DNA from: Clostridiaceae bacterium
Lineage (GTDB): Bacteria > Bacillota > Clostridia > Oscillospirales > Acutalibacteraceae
Length of the DNA stretch: 16,379 nucleotides
Assembly (NCBI GenBank): GCA_016292785.1
Contig: JAEDFL010000042.1
Coordinates: forward strand, 1-16,379
Direction of reading: 5' to 3'
Below the pieces are notes generated by a model. The model made no database searches. It was not told the DNA's origin and saw only the letters and a program-made list of their open reading frames with translations. The translations under genes and the position numbers were made by a program. Below are positions 1 through 7,445 of the stretch, piece after piece; positions within the stretch are counted from its first letter, which is position 1; the number at the start of each line of letters is the position of its first letter.

Positions 1-6
1 AAATTA

Positions 7-48
7 TTATAGGCACAGAAAGCTTTTGTTTCCTGTGCCTATAATTAT
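7..48. terminator. Inverted repeat, possible terminator below the kinase gene
   Basis: ATTATAGGCACAG and its exact complement CTGTGCCTATAAT form a 13-bp stem around a short loop. It lies downstream of the minus-strand kinase stop codon. Neither side has a strong T-run, so it may be a weak terminator or only a stable hairpin. Confidence 0.45.
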
Positions 49-113
49 AGAATTTATATGATTTTCTTCAAGATAAAATGCAAATTCGTCGGAATATAAT
101 GCGAAAGCGTTGA

Positions 114-1406
114 TTACTCGTTTGTCAATATGATGTGGGTATTGAATTTCTGATCTTCGCATGAAAGGAACACATCGCCGTTGTATTTCTTTGCAATAGT
201 CTGTATGCTGCGCAAACCGAAGCCGTGATTCTGAGGATTGCGTTTGGTTGTAAATATGTGCTTGACGTCAATGTTTTCAACGACGGGATTGTTGATGTCA
301 ATCAGCAACTGCTCGACGATTGTGCTGATTGTAACAGAAATAACAAGAGGCTCTTTGGACTCCTGTATTTTGGCGGTTGCTTCTATTGCGTTGTCCAAAG
401 CGTTGCCGATGAGAACGCCAAGCTCGGTCTGATCAATGGCAATATCTTTGCTGAGTTTAACGGATGATTCGATTTTTATGTTACGGTTTTTAGCGATTGA
501 TTGCTTTGATTGTATTATTGCGTCAATTACCGGATTGCCGCTGTTGACGATATTGCCCGGTGTAGAAATAAAATTAAGCTTTTCTTTCGCATAATCGGTT
601 GCTTCGTTATATTTTTTACTTTCGAGCAAAGCAAGCAATGAAATCAGCCAATTCTTTATATCGTGTCTGAAATTTTTAATATCATTCTGATATTTATAAA
701 GCTCGTTGTAGTGCCGGATCTGATCGTCAATATGCTTTTGTGTAAAAGCAAGCTGAACTTTCGTGTTGACATATTCCGCTTTCTTTTCAAGAAGACTGAA
801 GATGAAAACATTTGCAAGAATTAAAATTATCGCTGCACAAATGACGATTATTTGAAACGAGTTGTCGTTGATTTCATAGCAGCATCGGAACAGAAGCAGG
901 AGAATCAGCAGGGAGGCAACCGGGAGGGGTAAAAGGTCAAAAGAAATATTCAAATTCTTTAAAGACTTTTTCTCCGAATTTTTAAAGCCGATTGACCATA
1001 TAATTGCAAGCTGTAAAAATTTTGATGATACGGTGCAGATAAAGAACAGTGCCATATTTTTCTGCAGTTCTTCCATAGTAACTTTTGTTACGAGAGTGAA
1101 CGCTATTCCGATAAGCATTTCGGACAGAGCGCCTGAAATAAAAACAAAAATTGAAGAAAAAATGCGTGTCTTCAATTCCAGTTGATACAAAAACGAAGTT
1201 AAAAATACGGTTGCCAAAGAAATCAGCATTACAAGGAGTGATTTCGTTAGGAAAAAGTAGTTATTCAAAACTTGAATAATAAAAATACCTGTCAGAAATA
1301 AAGAAAAAACGGGAAGTGAATACTTTCTGTTTCCGAGTTTTTTAAATAAAATTAACGGGATAAATAATTCAATCAATATTCCGACAATATTTATCACCAT
1401 ATCCAT
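114..1406 (-). CDS. AgrC-like GHKL sensor histidine kinase
   Basis: Membrane sensor kinase of the AgrC/GHKL type, expected to phosphorylate the response regulator encoded just upstream. The N-terminal half (about 200 residues) is hydrophobic and reads as six or so membrane segments. A coiled linker leads to the H-box (FRHDIKN, His near residue 248). The ATPase part has the N-box GNALDNAIEA near residue 335 and a C-terminal glycine motif (GFGLRSIQTIAKKYNGD). I chose the ATG at 1406, two bases after the regulator's stop, preceded by a weak AAGAAGTGG ribosome site; a GTG at 1415 overlapping that stop is possible. No agrB or agrD-like peptide gene is visible nearby, so the ligand is unknown. Family is clear; the specific role is not. 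Confidence 0.9.
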   Translation of the reverse strand: MDMVINIVGILIELFIPLILFKKLGNRKYSLPVFSLFLTGIFIIQVLNNYFFLTKSLLVMLISLATVFLTSFLYQLELKTRIFSSIFVFISGALSEMLIGIAFTLVTKVTMEELQKNMALFFICTVSSKFLQLAIIWSIGFKNSEKKSLKNLNISFDLLPLPVASLLILLLLFRCCYEINDNSFQIIVICAAIILILANVFIFSLLEKKAEYVNTKVQLAFTQKHIDDQIRHYNELYKYQNDIKNFRHDIKNWLISLLALLESKKYNEATDYAKEKLNFISTPGNIVNSGNPVIDAIIQSKQSIAKNRNIKIESSVKLSKDIAIDQTELGVLIGNALDNAIEATAKIQESKEPLVISVTISTIVEQLLIDINNPVVENIDVKHIFTTKRNPQNHGFGLRSIQTIAKKYNGDVFLSCEDQKFNTHIILTNE

Positions 1407-1408
1407 AG

Positions 1409-2104
1409 TTACCACTTCTTGTTTCTCAAATACTTATCAAAAATTTCCAATGCTTCCGCTTTCTTGCGAACACTTATCATGATTTTTGTATCATCAAACA
1501 GAACAACATGACTCACATCGAAGCGTTTAATGTAATCCATATTAACGATAAAGCCCTGGTGAGTCCTGATAAAACCGTGCGGAGATAATTCCTTATACAA
1601 ATCAGATAATTTTCCGAGCGCCTCGTATGTACCGTCCTGAGTATGAACCGTTATGTGTCTGTTGTAGCCCTCGATATATTTGATAGATGAGATTTTAATT
1701 ACATAGCGTTCCTTTTGCCAGCTGAGCTTTATTGATGAGTGCTCGGTTTTGTATTTGTATAAAGCACGGTCGAGAACGCTTTTAAATTCCTTTCCGTCAA
1801 TCGGTTTAACAATAAAATGGAGTGCCTCTACATTAAAAGCTTTGAATACATAGTTTGGATAGCTTGAAATGAATATTATAATAATGTCTTTGTTGTTTTT
1901 TCGGATCAATTCGGCGGCTTCAAGTCCGTTTACTTCACCCATTTTGATATCAAGGAATAAAATATCGTACTTATCGGCACTTTTGAGTAAATCTTCCGCA
2001 GAAAAACAGTCGAAAACATTTATGCCCGAGCTTAAACTATCCTGAAGATATTCTTTTATTATTTGATGAGTTGCAAAGTCATCGTCGCAAATACAAATAT
2101 TCAT
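1409..2104 (-). CDS. LytTR-family response regulator (AgrA-like)
   Basis: Response regulator and DNA-binding transcription factor, partner of the GHKL kinase directly downstream in the same operon. The receiver domain starts MNICICDDD, with the phospho-acceptor Asp52 in LFLDIKMG, the switch Ser in FISS and the conserved Lys100 in FIVKPI. A LytTR DNA-binding domain follows from about residue 130 to the end, with the typical SIKYIEGYNRHITVHT and GFIRTHQGFIVNMDYI segments. ATG at 2104 matches the usual family N-terminus; an in-frame TTG at 2125 would add seven residues and neither start has a strong ribosome site. Targets cannot be seen here. Confidence 0.93.
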   Translation of the reverse strand: MNICICDDDFATHQIIKEYLQDSLSSGINVFDCFSAEDLLKSADKYDILFLDIKMGEVNGLEAAELIRKNNKDIIIIFISSYPNYVFKAFNVEALHFIVKPIDGKEFKSVLDRALYKYKTEHSSIKLSWQKERYVIKISSIKYIEGYNRHITVHTQDGTYEALGKLSDLYKELSPHGFIRTHQGFIVNMDYIKRFDVSHVVLFDDTKIMISVRKKAEALEIFDKYLRNKKW

Positions 2105-2302
2105 AAGCACACCGTCTTTTTCCAATTTAGCTTATTCTATCATAACATCAGTATAATTTCAGGACAGATTGATAAAATCATATGACTTTACGGATTTGTC
2201 GGATATTTTACACTTGTACAGAATTTTTTTGCCGAAAATGCTGTTCATATTGAAAATAGCAGTTAATTTATTCTATAAAATAGAACTATCGGTATTGTTT
2301 CA

Positions 2303-2524
2303 AATTATACTTATCCGGGCAGATGACCGTGCCAAAACTGCACAGAGGTTTATACTTATGACAACGGCGGAAATATTTTGTCGGTGACGAAAAATCCGCT
2401 GACATGTGGAAGCATTGACGGAGTTGCCGCAACAAACACGACGAACTACACCTATGGAGACAGCAAATGGTAGGACAAGCTGACGTCATTTAACGGAGAA
2501 GCGATAACCTATGATGAGATCGGC
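2303..2524 (+). pseudogene. Remnant of an RHS/YD-repeat protein gene
   Basis: Plus-strand translation from 2351 gives YTYDNGGNILSVT and, after about 30 residues, NYTYGDSKW, a TAG stop (2471-2473), then DKLTSFNGEAITYDEIG. YTYDNGGN and ITYDEIG are the tyrosine/aspartate repeats of RHS proteins. A further piece reading LIRADDRAKTA lies upstream in another frame, so a frameshift near 2345 is likely as well as the stop. The similarity ends abruptly at about 2524, just before the end of mgtE. No start or ribosome site belongs to it. Intact RHS proteins are large secreted or surface proteins, often toxins; this is a short dead fragment. Confidence 0.75.
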
Positions 2525-2538
2525 CTTTTTATTCTGTT

Positions 2539-3912
2539 TTATGCTGCGGAAAGCAAGCCTGCATTGATAAAGAGGGTTGCAAAGCCGAAATAGATTAGCA
2601 GGGTCAGCGCATCGACGATGGTGGTGATCATAGGTCCTGCCATCAGCGCAGGGTCAAGGTGCAGAAGCTTTGCCAATATCGGCAGGGCGCAGCCTATGAC
2701 CTTTGCCACAATTACGGCGCATACCATCGCCATGCAAACAACGATAAACGTGTTGTTTGTGATGTCGTTATGCGTTACAAGCCGTATCAGCCACATTCGT
2801 GCGAAATTGACGACCGCCAGCGTAAGTCCGCAAAGAACAGCGACTCTGATCTCTTTCCAGATTATCTTAAAGAAATCCTTTATCTGTATGTCGCCCAGAG
2901 CAAGACCACGGATAACAAGCGTTGAAACCTGGTTGCCGCAGTTTCCGCCCGTGTCCATAAGCATCGGAATTGAGGCTGTCAGTCCGGCTATCAGTGAAAG
3001 CTTATCCTCGAAGCCCTCGATTATCTGACCGGTAAAGGTTGCGGAAACCATGAGAATAAGCAGCCAGACAATTCTGTTTTTGTAAAGTGTGAAAATACCT
3101 GTTTTAAGATAAGAGTCCTCGGACGGCAACAGCAAAGCCATCTTTTCAAAGTCCTCTGTATTCTCGTCTTCGATGACGTCAACGATATCGTCGATCGTTA
3201 TTATACCGACAAGTCTTTCTTCCTTATCAACAACGGGGATTGAAAGAAGGTCGTATTTCTTCGCTATTGCGGCGACCTCCTCCTGGTCGTCCATCGTGTT
3301 GACGAAAATAAGCTGTTCGTCGTCCTCCATTATCTCCTTGACAACCTGATCCTCGGGAGCAACAATAAGCTTGCGGAGCGGAATTGTACCGACAAGCTTG
3401 CGCTTTGCGTCCATACAGTAGCAGGTGTAAATCGTCTCCTTGTCGAGAGCGGTCTTTCTGATAATCTCGATCGCCTGCTTCACCGTAAAGTTTTCGGGGA
3501 AGGACACCATCTCGATAGTCATAATACTTCCCGCAGAATTGTCGGGATACTGGAGAAATTTGTTGATGAGCTTTCTTGTCTCCGGCTTTGTGTGTGCAAG
3601 CACACGGGTTACGACATTGGCAGGTACTTCCTCAAGGAAGTCAACTGCGTCGTCGAGGAACATATCCTCCATAAGAAACTCAAGCTCCGAGTTTGTGATT
3701 GCGTCAACGATATTACCCTGAATATCGCCCGGCAGATAAGAAAAAGCATCAGCCGACGATGTCTTGGGCAACAAGCGGAAAAGACGCACCTGATTTTCAG
3801 GCTCCATCTCCTCTATCATAGAGGCAATGTCAACGATGTTCATTTCGCCGAGCATTTCCTTGATAGCGGAAAACTTGTTGTTAGCCAGCATCTTGCTGAT
3901 GACTTCAAACAT
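2539..3912 (-). CDS. mgtE: Magnesium transporter MgtE
   Basis: Homodimeric Mg2+ channel of the inner membrane. Domains in order: an N-terminal helical superhelix domain (about 1-125), a pair of CBS domains (about 135-250, with the SIPVVDKEERLVGIITIDDI stretch) that closes the pore when Mg2+ is high, a connecting helix, and a C-terminal membrane domain of five helices. The membrane domain has PMLMDTGGNCGNQVSTLVIR and GPMITTIVDALTLLIYF, the latter holding the pore aspartate. Length (457 aa) is normal for the family. The ATG at 3912 is preceded by GGAAACA; a TTG at 3921 has AAAGGGG nine bases upstream and could be the true start. The gene has a long structured leader and a consensus promoter of its own (see those entries). 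Confidence 0.96.
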   Translation of the reverse strand: MFEVISKMLANNKFSAIKEMLGEMNIVDIASMIEEMEPENQVRLFRLLPKTSSADAFSYLPGDIQGNIVDAITNSELEFLMEDMFLDDAVDFLEEVPANVVTRVLAHTKPETRKLINKFLQYPDNSAGSIMTIEMVSFPENFTVKQAIEIIRKTALDKETIYTCYCMDAKRKLVGTIPLRKLIVAPEDQVVKEIMEDDEQLIFVNTMDDQEEVAAIAKKYDLLSIPVVDKEERLVGIITIDDIVDVIEDENTEDFEKMALLLPSEDSYLKTGIFTLYKNRIVWLLILMVSATFTGQIIEGFEDKLSLIAGLTASIPMLMDTGGNCGNQVSTLVIRGLALGDIQIKDFFKIIWKEIRVAVLCGLTLAVVNFARMWLIRLVTHNDITNNTFIVVCMAMVCAVIVAKVIGCALPILAKLLHLDPALMAGPMITTIVDALTLLIYFGFATLFINAGLLSAA

Positions 3913-3929
3913 TGTTTCCAATTTTAAGC

Positions 3930-4084
3930 GCCCCTTTCAGCACGGCACGAAGCCGCGCCGCAGGCGCGTTTTCAGCTCAGATTCAGTGAGCGGACGTCTG
4001 CAACGGTCTTTATGCTGTGCAAATCTTTAATTTTGTTCAAAATTCGTTGCCCGTAGCTACTGTCACTACTACTCACTGAAATCT
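3930..4084 (-). promoter_or_regulatory. Structured mgtE leader, candidate Mg-responsive or other RNA switch
   Basis: The mgtE mRNA should begin near 4121 and have a leader of about 210 nt. It can fold with a long closing stem: 3979-3990 (AGATTCAGTGAG) pairs with 4072-4084 with a single bulge. Inside, GCAACG (4000-4005) pairs with CGTTGC (4045-4050), AATTTTG/CAAAATT forms a hairpin at 4029-4044, and GTAG/CTAC a small one at 4053-4069. Downstream, GCGCC in the mRNA (around 3961-3968) can pair either with its neighbour GGCGC or with GGGGCGC at the AAAGGGG ribosome site. I could not match it to the M-box consensus, so the class is unassigned. Confidence 0.5.
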
Positions 4085-4127
4085 CACCTCACATAATTCT
4101 TTGGCAATTCCATTGAATGATAAGAAT

Positions 4128-4156
4128 ATTTTAAACCCGCAAAGTTGCGTTGTCAA
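4128..4156 (-). promoter_or_regulatory. mgtE promoter
   Basis: On the minus strand, TTGACA (4151-4156), a 17-base spacer and TAAAAT (4128-4133) make a near-perfect sigma-A promoter. Start of transcription would be near 4121. Confidence 0.8.
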
Positions 4157-4218
4157 TAGCGATAAGAAAAAATATTTTCAGATTTTGTGTTCTTTCGCTA
4201 ATTCTCCTGTGTCCGCAG

Positions 4219-4246
4219 TTGACTTTATATTAAATTGTGTTACAAT
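4219..4246 (+). promoter_or_regulatory. Promoter of the MurT/GatD-like operon
   Basis: TTGACT (4219-4224), a 16-base spacer and TACAAT (4241-4246) give a sigma-A promoter with a short leader (about 38 nt) before the first gene. It is divergent from the mgtE promoter. Confidence 0.7.
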
Positions 4247-4291
4247 AATAGAGTTAATGCAAAGTAAAAAAGAGTATTCGGGAGGACAAAA

Positions 4292-5662
4292 ATGCAAAAG
4301 TTGAAATTCATTTTAACCCTGCTTTTAGGAAAGGGACTTATGCTCTTTTCCAACATCTTCGCCAAGGGCAGAGGAACAAATATGCCGGGCGCAAAGGCTA
4401 ACGCAATTATGCCCGATTTTATCGGTCATTTCACGGGAATAGATCCCGAAAAGGTCGTGTTCGTAACGGGTACGAACGGTAAATCAACAGCAAACAACAT
4501 GATCGTTCACGCTCTCAGAGATTCCGGCAGAACGGTCTGTTCAAACCTTGAGGGAGCAAATATGATCGGCGGTATCGCAACCGCTCTGATCCGCAACTCA
4601 ACCTTCACCGGCAAGATGAAAACGGAATATTTCTCTTTTGAGATTGACGAGCGTTCCTTTGAGCGAATTTACAGCTACATTCCTGCCAAAAAGGTTTGTA
4701 TCACCAATCTTCAGAAGGATCAGGTTCAGCGAAACGGCGAGCCTGACTACATTGTGCAGAAATTCAGAAAAGTTTTCAATAAGGATATGACTCTTTTCCT
4801 CAATGACGGCGAGCCGAGAGCAAAGTCCTTTGAAGACTTCTCCGATAATGTCATCTACTACGGCGTTGACAAAACGCAGTATTCCTTTGTCAAGGACAAG
4901 TTCTATGACGTCACAATGCCTTGCCCCAAGTGCAGCGATAAGATTTATTTCGACTATTATAATGTTGACAATGTCGGAAAATTCCACTGTGCAGGCTGTG
5001 ACTTCTCCTCCGAGGACAAGGTTGATTTCTACGCTCAGAATGTAGATTTCTCCGAGTGCAGCTTCGACTGCAACGGCTATCGCTTCACCGTTACAAACAA
5101 GGAGCCTTTTTACATCTTCAACTATGCTCTTTGCATAGCCGTCTGCACCAAGCTCGGTATGACTAACGAGGAGCTTCAGAAGAGCTTTTCCAACTTCAAG
5201 AATATCAGCGGCAGAATGGAAACCCTCCAATACAAAACCAAGACCCTCAAATACATCAGAATTAAGCAGGAAAACCCCGAAACTCTTCAGACAGCACTCG
5301 ACTACATTGCCAAGGATTCCTCTCCAAAGCTTCTGCTTATGGGACTTGAGGAGCTAAAGGACTTTGCCCCGTATTACACGAACACTTTCTACGCTTTCGA
5401 CGTTGACTTTGAGTCGCTCAAGAAAAACAACATCAAGCACTATATCTGCTTCTCCGAGGCTGTCGCATACGACACCGCAAACAGAATGATATATGCAGGC
5501 ATTGACAGGGACGACATTTCTGTCCTCCCGAACGACAGCGACGAGGCTATTCTTTCGGAGCTTGACAAATTCGATGTTGACAACGTTTACCTTATCACGT
5601 GGCTCAAAAAGTATCACGAGCTTGAAAAATCCACAAAGCAGTACGGAGGTAACGAAAAATGA
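4292..5662 (+). CDS. murT: MurT-like Mur ligase (lipid II amidotransferase ligase subunit family)
   Basis: MurT normally activates the alpha-carboxyl of D-Glu in lipid II with ATP so that ammonia from GatD converts it to D-iGln. Here the Mur-ligase P-loop TGTNGKST is at residues 59-66. A four-cysteine zinc ribbon typical of MurT has Cys211, Cys214, Cys233 and Cys236 (CPKC and CAGC). The C-terminal DUF1727-like domain ends near DVDFE (370-374). In canonical MurT a DGxD motif precedes SWIWD-DFE and its Asp reaches into the GatD active site (Asp349 in S. aureus, from memory). Here the aligned stretch reads YYTNTFYAFDVDFE, with Asn364 at that place. GGGAGG seven bases before the ATG fixes the start. 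The gene overlaps gatD by ATGA. Ligase fold is certain; amidation is doubtful. Confidence 0.88.
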   Translation: MQKLKFILTLLLGKGLMLFSNIFAKGRGTNMPGAKANAIMPDFIGHFTGIDPEKVVFVTGTNGKSTANNMIVHALRDSGRTVCSNLEGANMIGGIATALIRNSTFTGKMKTEYFSFEIDERSFERIYSYIPAKKVCITNLQKDQVQRNGEPDYIVQKFRKVFNKDMTLFLNDGEPRAKSFEDFSDNVIYYGVDKTQYSFVKDKFYDVTMPCPKCSDKIYFDYYNVDNVGKFHCAGCDFSSEDKVDFYAQNVDFSECSFDCNGYRFTVTNKEPFYIFNYALCIAVCTKLGMTNEELQKSFSNFKNISGRMETLQYKTKTLKYIRIKQENPETLQTALDYIAKDSSPKLLLMGLEELKDFAPYYTNTFYAFDVDFESLKKNNIKHYICFSEAVAYDTANRMIYAGIDRDDISVLPNDSDEAILSELDKFDVDNVYLITWLKKYHELEKSTKQYGGNEK

Positions 5663-6405
5663 ACACTTTGAACATCACATGGCTTTATCCCGACCTGCTA
5701 AATCTCCACGGCGATCGTGGAAACCTTATGGCTTTTGAACGTGTCGGCACAAAGATGGGACTTGACGTAAAAATCAACCGTATCGACACCTTTTCTCAGG
5801 ACATCGACTTTGAAAACTCCGACATCATCTTTATGAACGCCGGCGAAATCAAAACCGCCGCTTCAATAGTTAAGAATATAAAGAAATTCGGCGACGCAGT
5901 ATATAAGTTTGCCGAAAGCGGCAAGCCGATTATTGCTGTCGGTACGACCGGAATGGTGCTTATCAAGTCAACAACAAGGTGTGACGGCTCTGTTGTCGAA
6001 GGTCTCGGACTGCTCGACGCAACGGCTGTTGAAAGAAAAGAAATTTACGGCGACGATCTTCAATTCTCGCTTTGTGAGGACAGCGGTTTTGAAATTATGG
6101 CAGTACAGATCCACCTCGTCGATTTCTTCCTCAACGATCCCTCGATTGCCCTCGGCAAGCTCATCTACGGCAAGGGCAACAACGATAAGGACAGCACCGA
6201 GGGTGCAAAATACAAGAATGTCATTTTCACCAACGCTCTCGGTCCCGTGTTCGTAAAGAATCCTTGGTATACAGAGAAAATCATAAATGAGGCTCTCAAG
6301 GCAAAAGGATTGGAGCCTGCCGCTCCGATTGAGGAGTCCTTCTTTGAGATTGAAAGAAATTCATTCAAAACAGTAAGACGTTTTATAGATCAGAAAACGG
6401 AGTAA
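5659..6405 (+). CDS. gatD: GatD-like protein lacking the glutaminase catalytic residues
   Basis: Family partner of MurT, a CobB/CobQ-type class I glutamine amidotransferase. Overall match to GatD is good: the LLNLHGDRGN start, VEGLGLLD (113-120), LGKLIYGKGNND (165-176), EGAKYKNV, GPVFVKNP. The key sites are changed. Where GatD has ICGGYQ with the nucleophile Cys94, this protein reads VGTTGM with Gly95. Where GatD has TYLHGP with His189, it reads TNALGP with Leu194. The GGG oxyanion strand is MNAG. The only nearby cysteine (Cys108) lies in the later DG loop, not at the nucleophile. Length, 248 aa, is normal and there is no frameshift, so it looks like a maintained non-catalytic subunit. The start overlaps murT by four bases, implying translational coupling. 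Confidence 0.85.
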   Translation: MNTLNITWLYPDLLNLHGDRGNLMAFERVGTKMGLDVKINRIDTFSQDIDFENSDIIFMNAGEIKTAASIVKNIKKFGDAVYKFAESGKPIIAVGTTGMVLIKSTTRCDGSVVEGLGLLDATAVERKEIYGDDLQFSLCEDSGFEIMAVQIHLVDFFLNDPSIALGKLIYGKGNNDKDSTEGAKYKNVIFTNALGPVFVKNPWYTEKIINEALKAKGLEPAAPIEESFFEIERNSFKTVRRFIDQKTE

Positions 6406-6410
6406 ATAAT

Positions 6411-7445
6411 ATGTATCCTTGTATCGAGATCAAACCCGACGGAATACTTCACAACATCAGAACATTAAAGGAAATGTGTACCCGTCACGGAATGTCGCTT
6501 TCCGTTGTCACAAAGATGCTTGTAGGCTACGAGCCGCTCGTCCGATATCTTGTTGAGGAAAGCGGCATCACATCGATTTGCGATTCGAGAATAGAAAATC
6601 TCGAAGCCTTTGTGGATATAAAAGCCGAGAAATGGCTCATTCGCTCCCCCATGCTTTCACAGGTCAGCGACGTTGTGAAATTTGCCGACGTCAGCCTTAA
6701 CAGCGAGCTTGAAATAATCAAGGCTCTGAACGAGGAAGCAAAACAACAGGGCAAGCGTCATAAGGTCATACTTATGTTTGAGTGCGGCGATCTCCGGGAG
6801 GGTTGTTACACGGACGAGCTGATCCGCATTTCAAGAGAATGTCTCGGTATGAACAATATCGAGCTTTACGGCATAGGCACAAACCTGAGCTGTCTCAACG
6901 AGGTTTTGCCCTCGGAAAACAATATGAAACTTCTTGAACAGGCGGTCAACGCCGTTCAGGACGAACTGGGAATCAGGCTTCCTGTTGTTTCGGGCGGAGC
7001 GTCCAGCTCGATCAGGCTTTTGTCAGAGGGAAAGCTCCCATCCGTTATCAACAATATGAGAATGGGAGAGGCTGTTTTTCTCGGCAACATTCCTGTTCTC
7101 GACGAGCCGTTCGACGATGCAAGAGAAGACAACTTTATTCTGAAAGCAGAGATAATCGAGCTGAAAGAAAAGCCGTCCGTTCCCGAAACCCTGCCGCAGA
7201 ATACGGACAAGCTGATGAAGCGAGCGATTGCGGCAATCGGCAAGCAGGATATTTATCTCCCCGGTCTTAAATGCGCCGACAGCCGAATTAAGATAATCGG
7301 CGGCTCAAGCGATCACGTTGTCCTTGACGTCAGCGAATGTCAAGACGATTACAAGCTCGGCTCAACAGTTGATTTCAGAATGACCTACAACTGCCTGCTC
7401 AATGCAATGACATCGAAATACGTCAGGAAAAATATATTGAAATAG
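6411..7445 (+). CDS. PLP-dependent alanine/ornithine racemase family protein
   Basis: Fold-type III PLP enzyme of the alanine racemase N-terminal barrel family, closest in pattern to the alanine/ornithine racemase group. Seen: the PLP lysine in VVTKML (Lys35), DSRIENLEAF, SLNSELEIIKALNEEAK, the LMFECGDLREG strand, GIGTNLSC, and the phosphate-binding SGGASSSI region followed by NNMRMGEA. Likely reaction is interconversion of L- and D-ornithine or a related amino acid in the cytoplasm; substrate cannot be settled from sequence. GGAG lies nine bases before the ATG, and only five bases separate it from the gatD-like gene, so the three genes form one operon ending at the terminator at 7451. Placement beside a lipid II ligase suggests it supplies a D-amino acid for the wall. 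Confidence 0.85.
   Translation: MYPCIEIKPDGILHNIRTLKEMCTRHGMSLSVVTKMLVGYEPLVRYLVEESGITSICDSRIENLEAFVDIKAEKWLIRSPMLSQVSDVVKFADVSLNSELEIIKALNEEAKQQGKRHKVILMFECGDLREGCYTDELIRISRECLGMNNIELYGIGTNLSCLNEVLPSENNMKLLEQAVNAVQDELGIRLPVVSGGASSSIRLLSEGKLPSVINNMRMGEAVFLGNIPVLDEPFDDAREDNFILKAEIIELKEKPSVPETLPQNTDKLMKRAIAAIGKQDIYLPGLKCADSRIKIIGGSSDHVVLDVSECQDDYKLGSTVDFRMTYNCLLNAMTSKYVRKNILK

Noticed and set aside
2169..2387. 72-codon plus-strand frame upstream of the RHS fragment
   Set aside because: No ribosome site. Its 3' half overlaps the RHS remnant, and the N-terminal part resembles nothing.
2618..3028. Plus-strand frame inside mgtE
   Set aside because: Antisense to the conserved membrane domain of mgtE; composition is that of a shadow frame.
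3930..4084. M-box riboswitch call for the mgtE leader
   Set aside because: The leader has GGTGAG but not the other conserved M-box words that I can recall, so I left the class open.
4598..5230. Long minus-strand reading frame inside murT
   Set aside because: It is a shadow of a well-supported plus-strand gene, with no ribosome site or recognisable domain.
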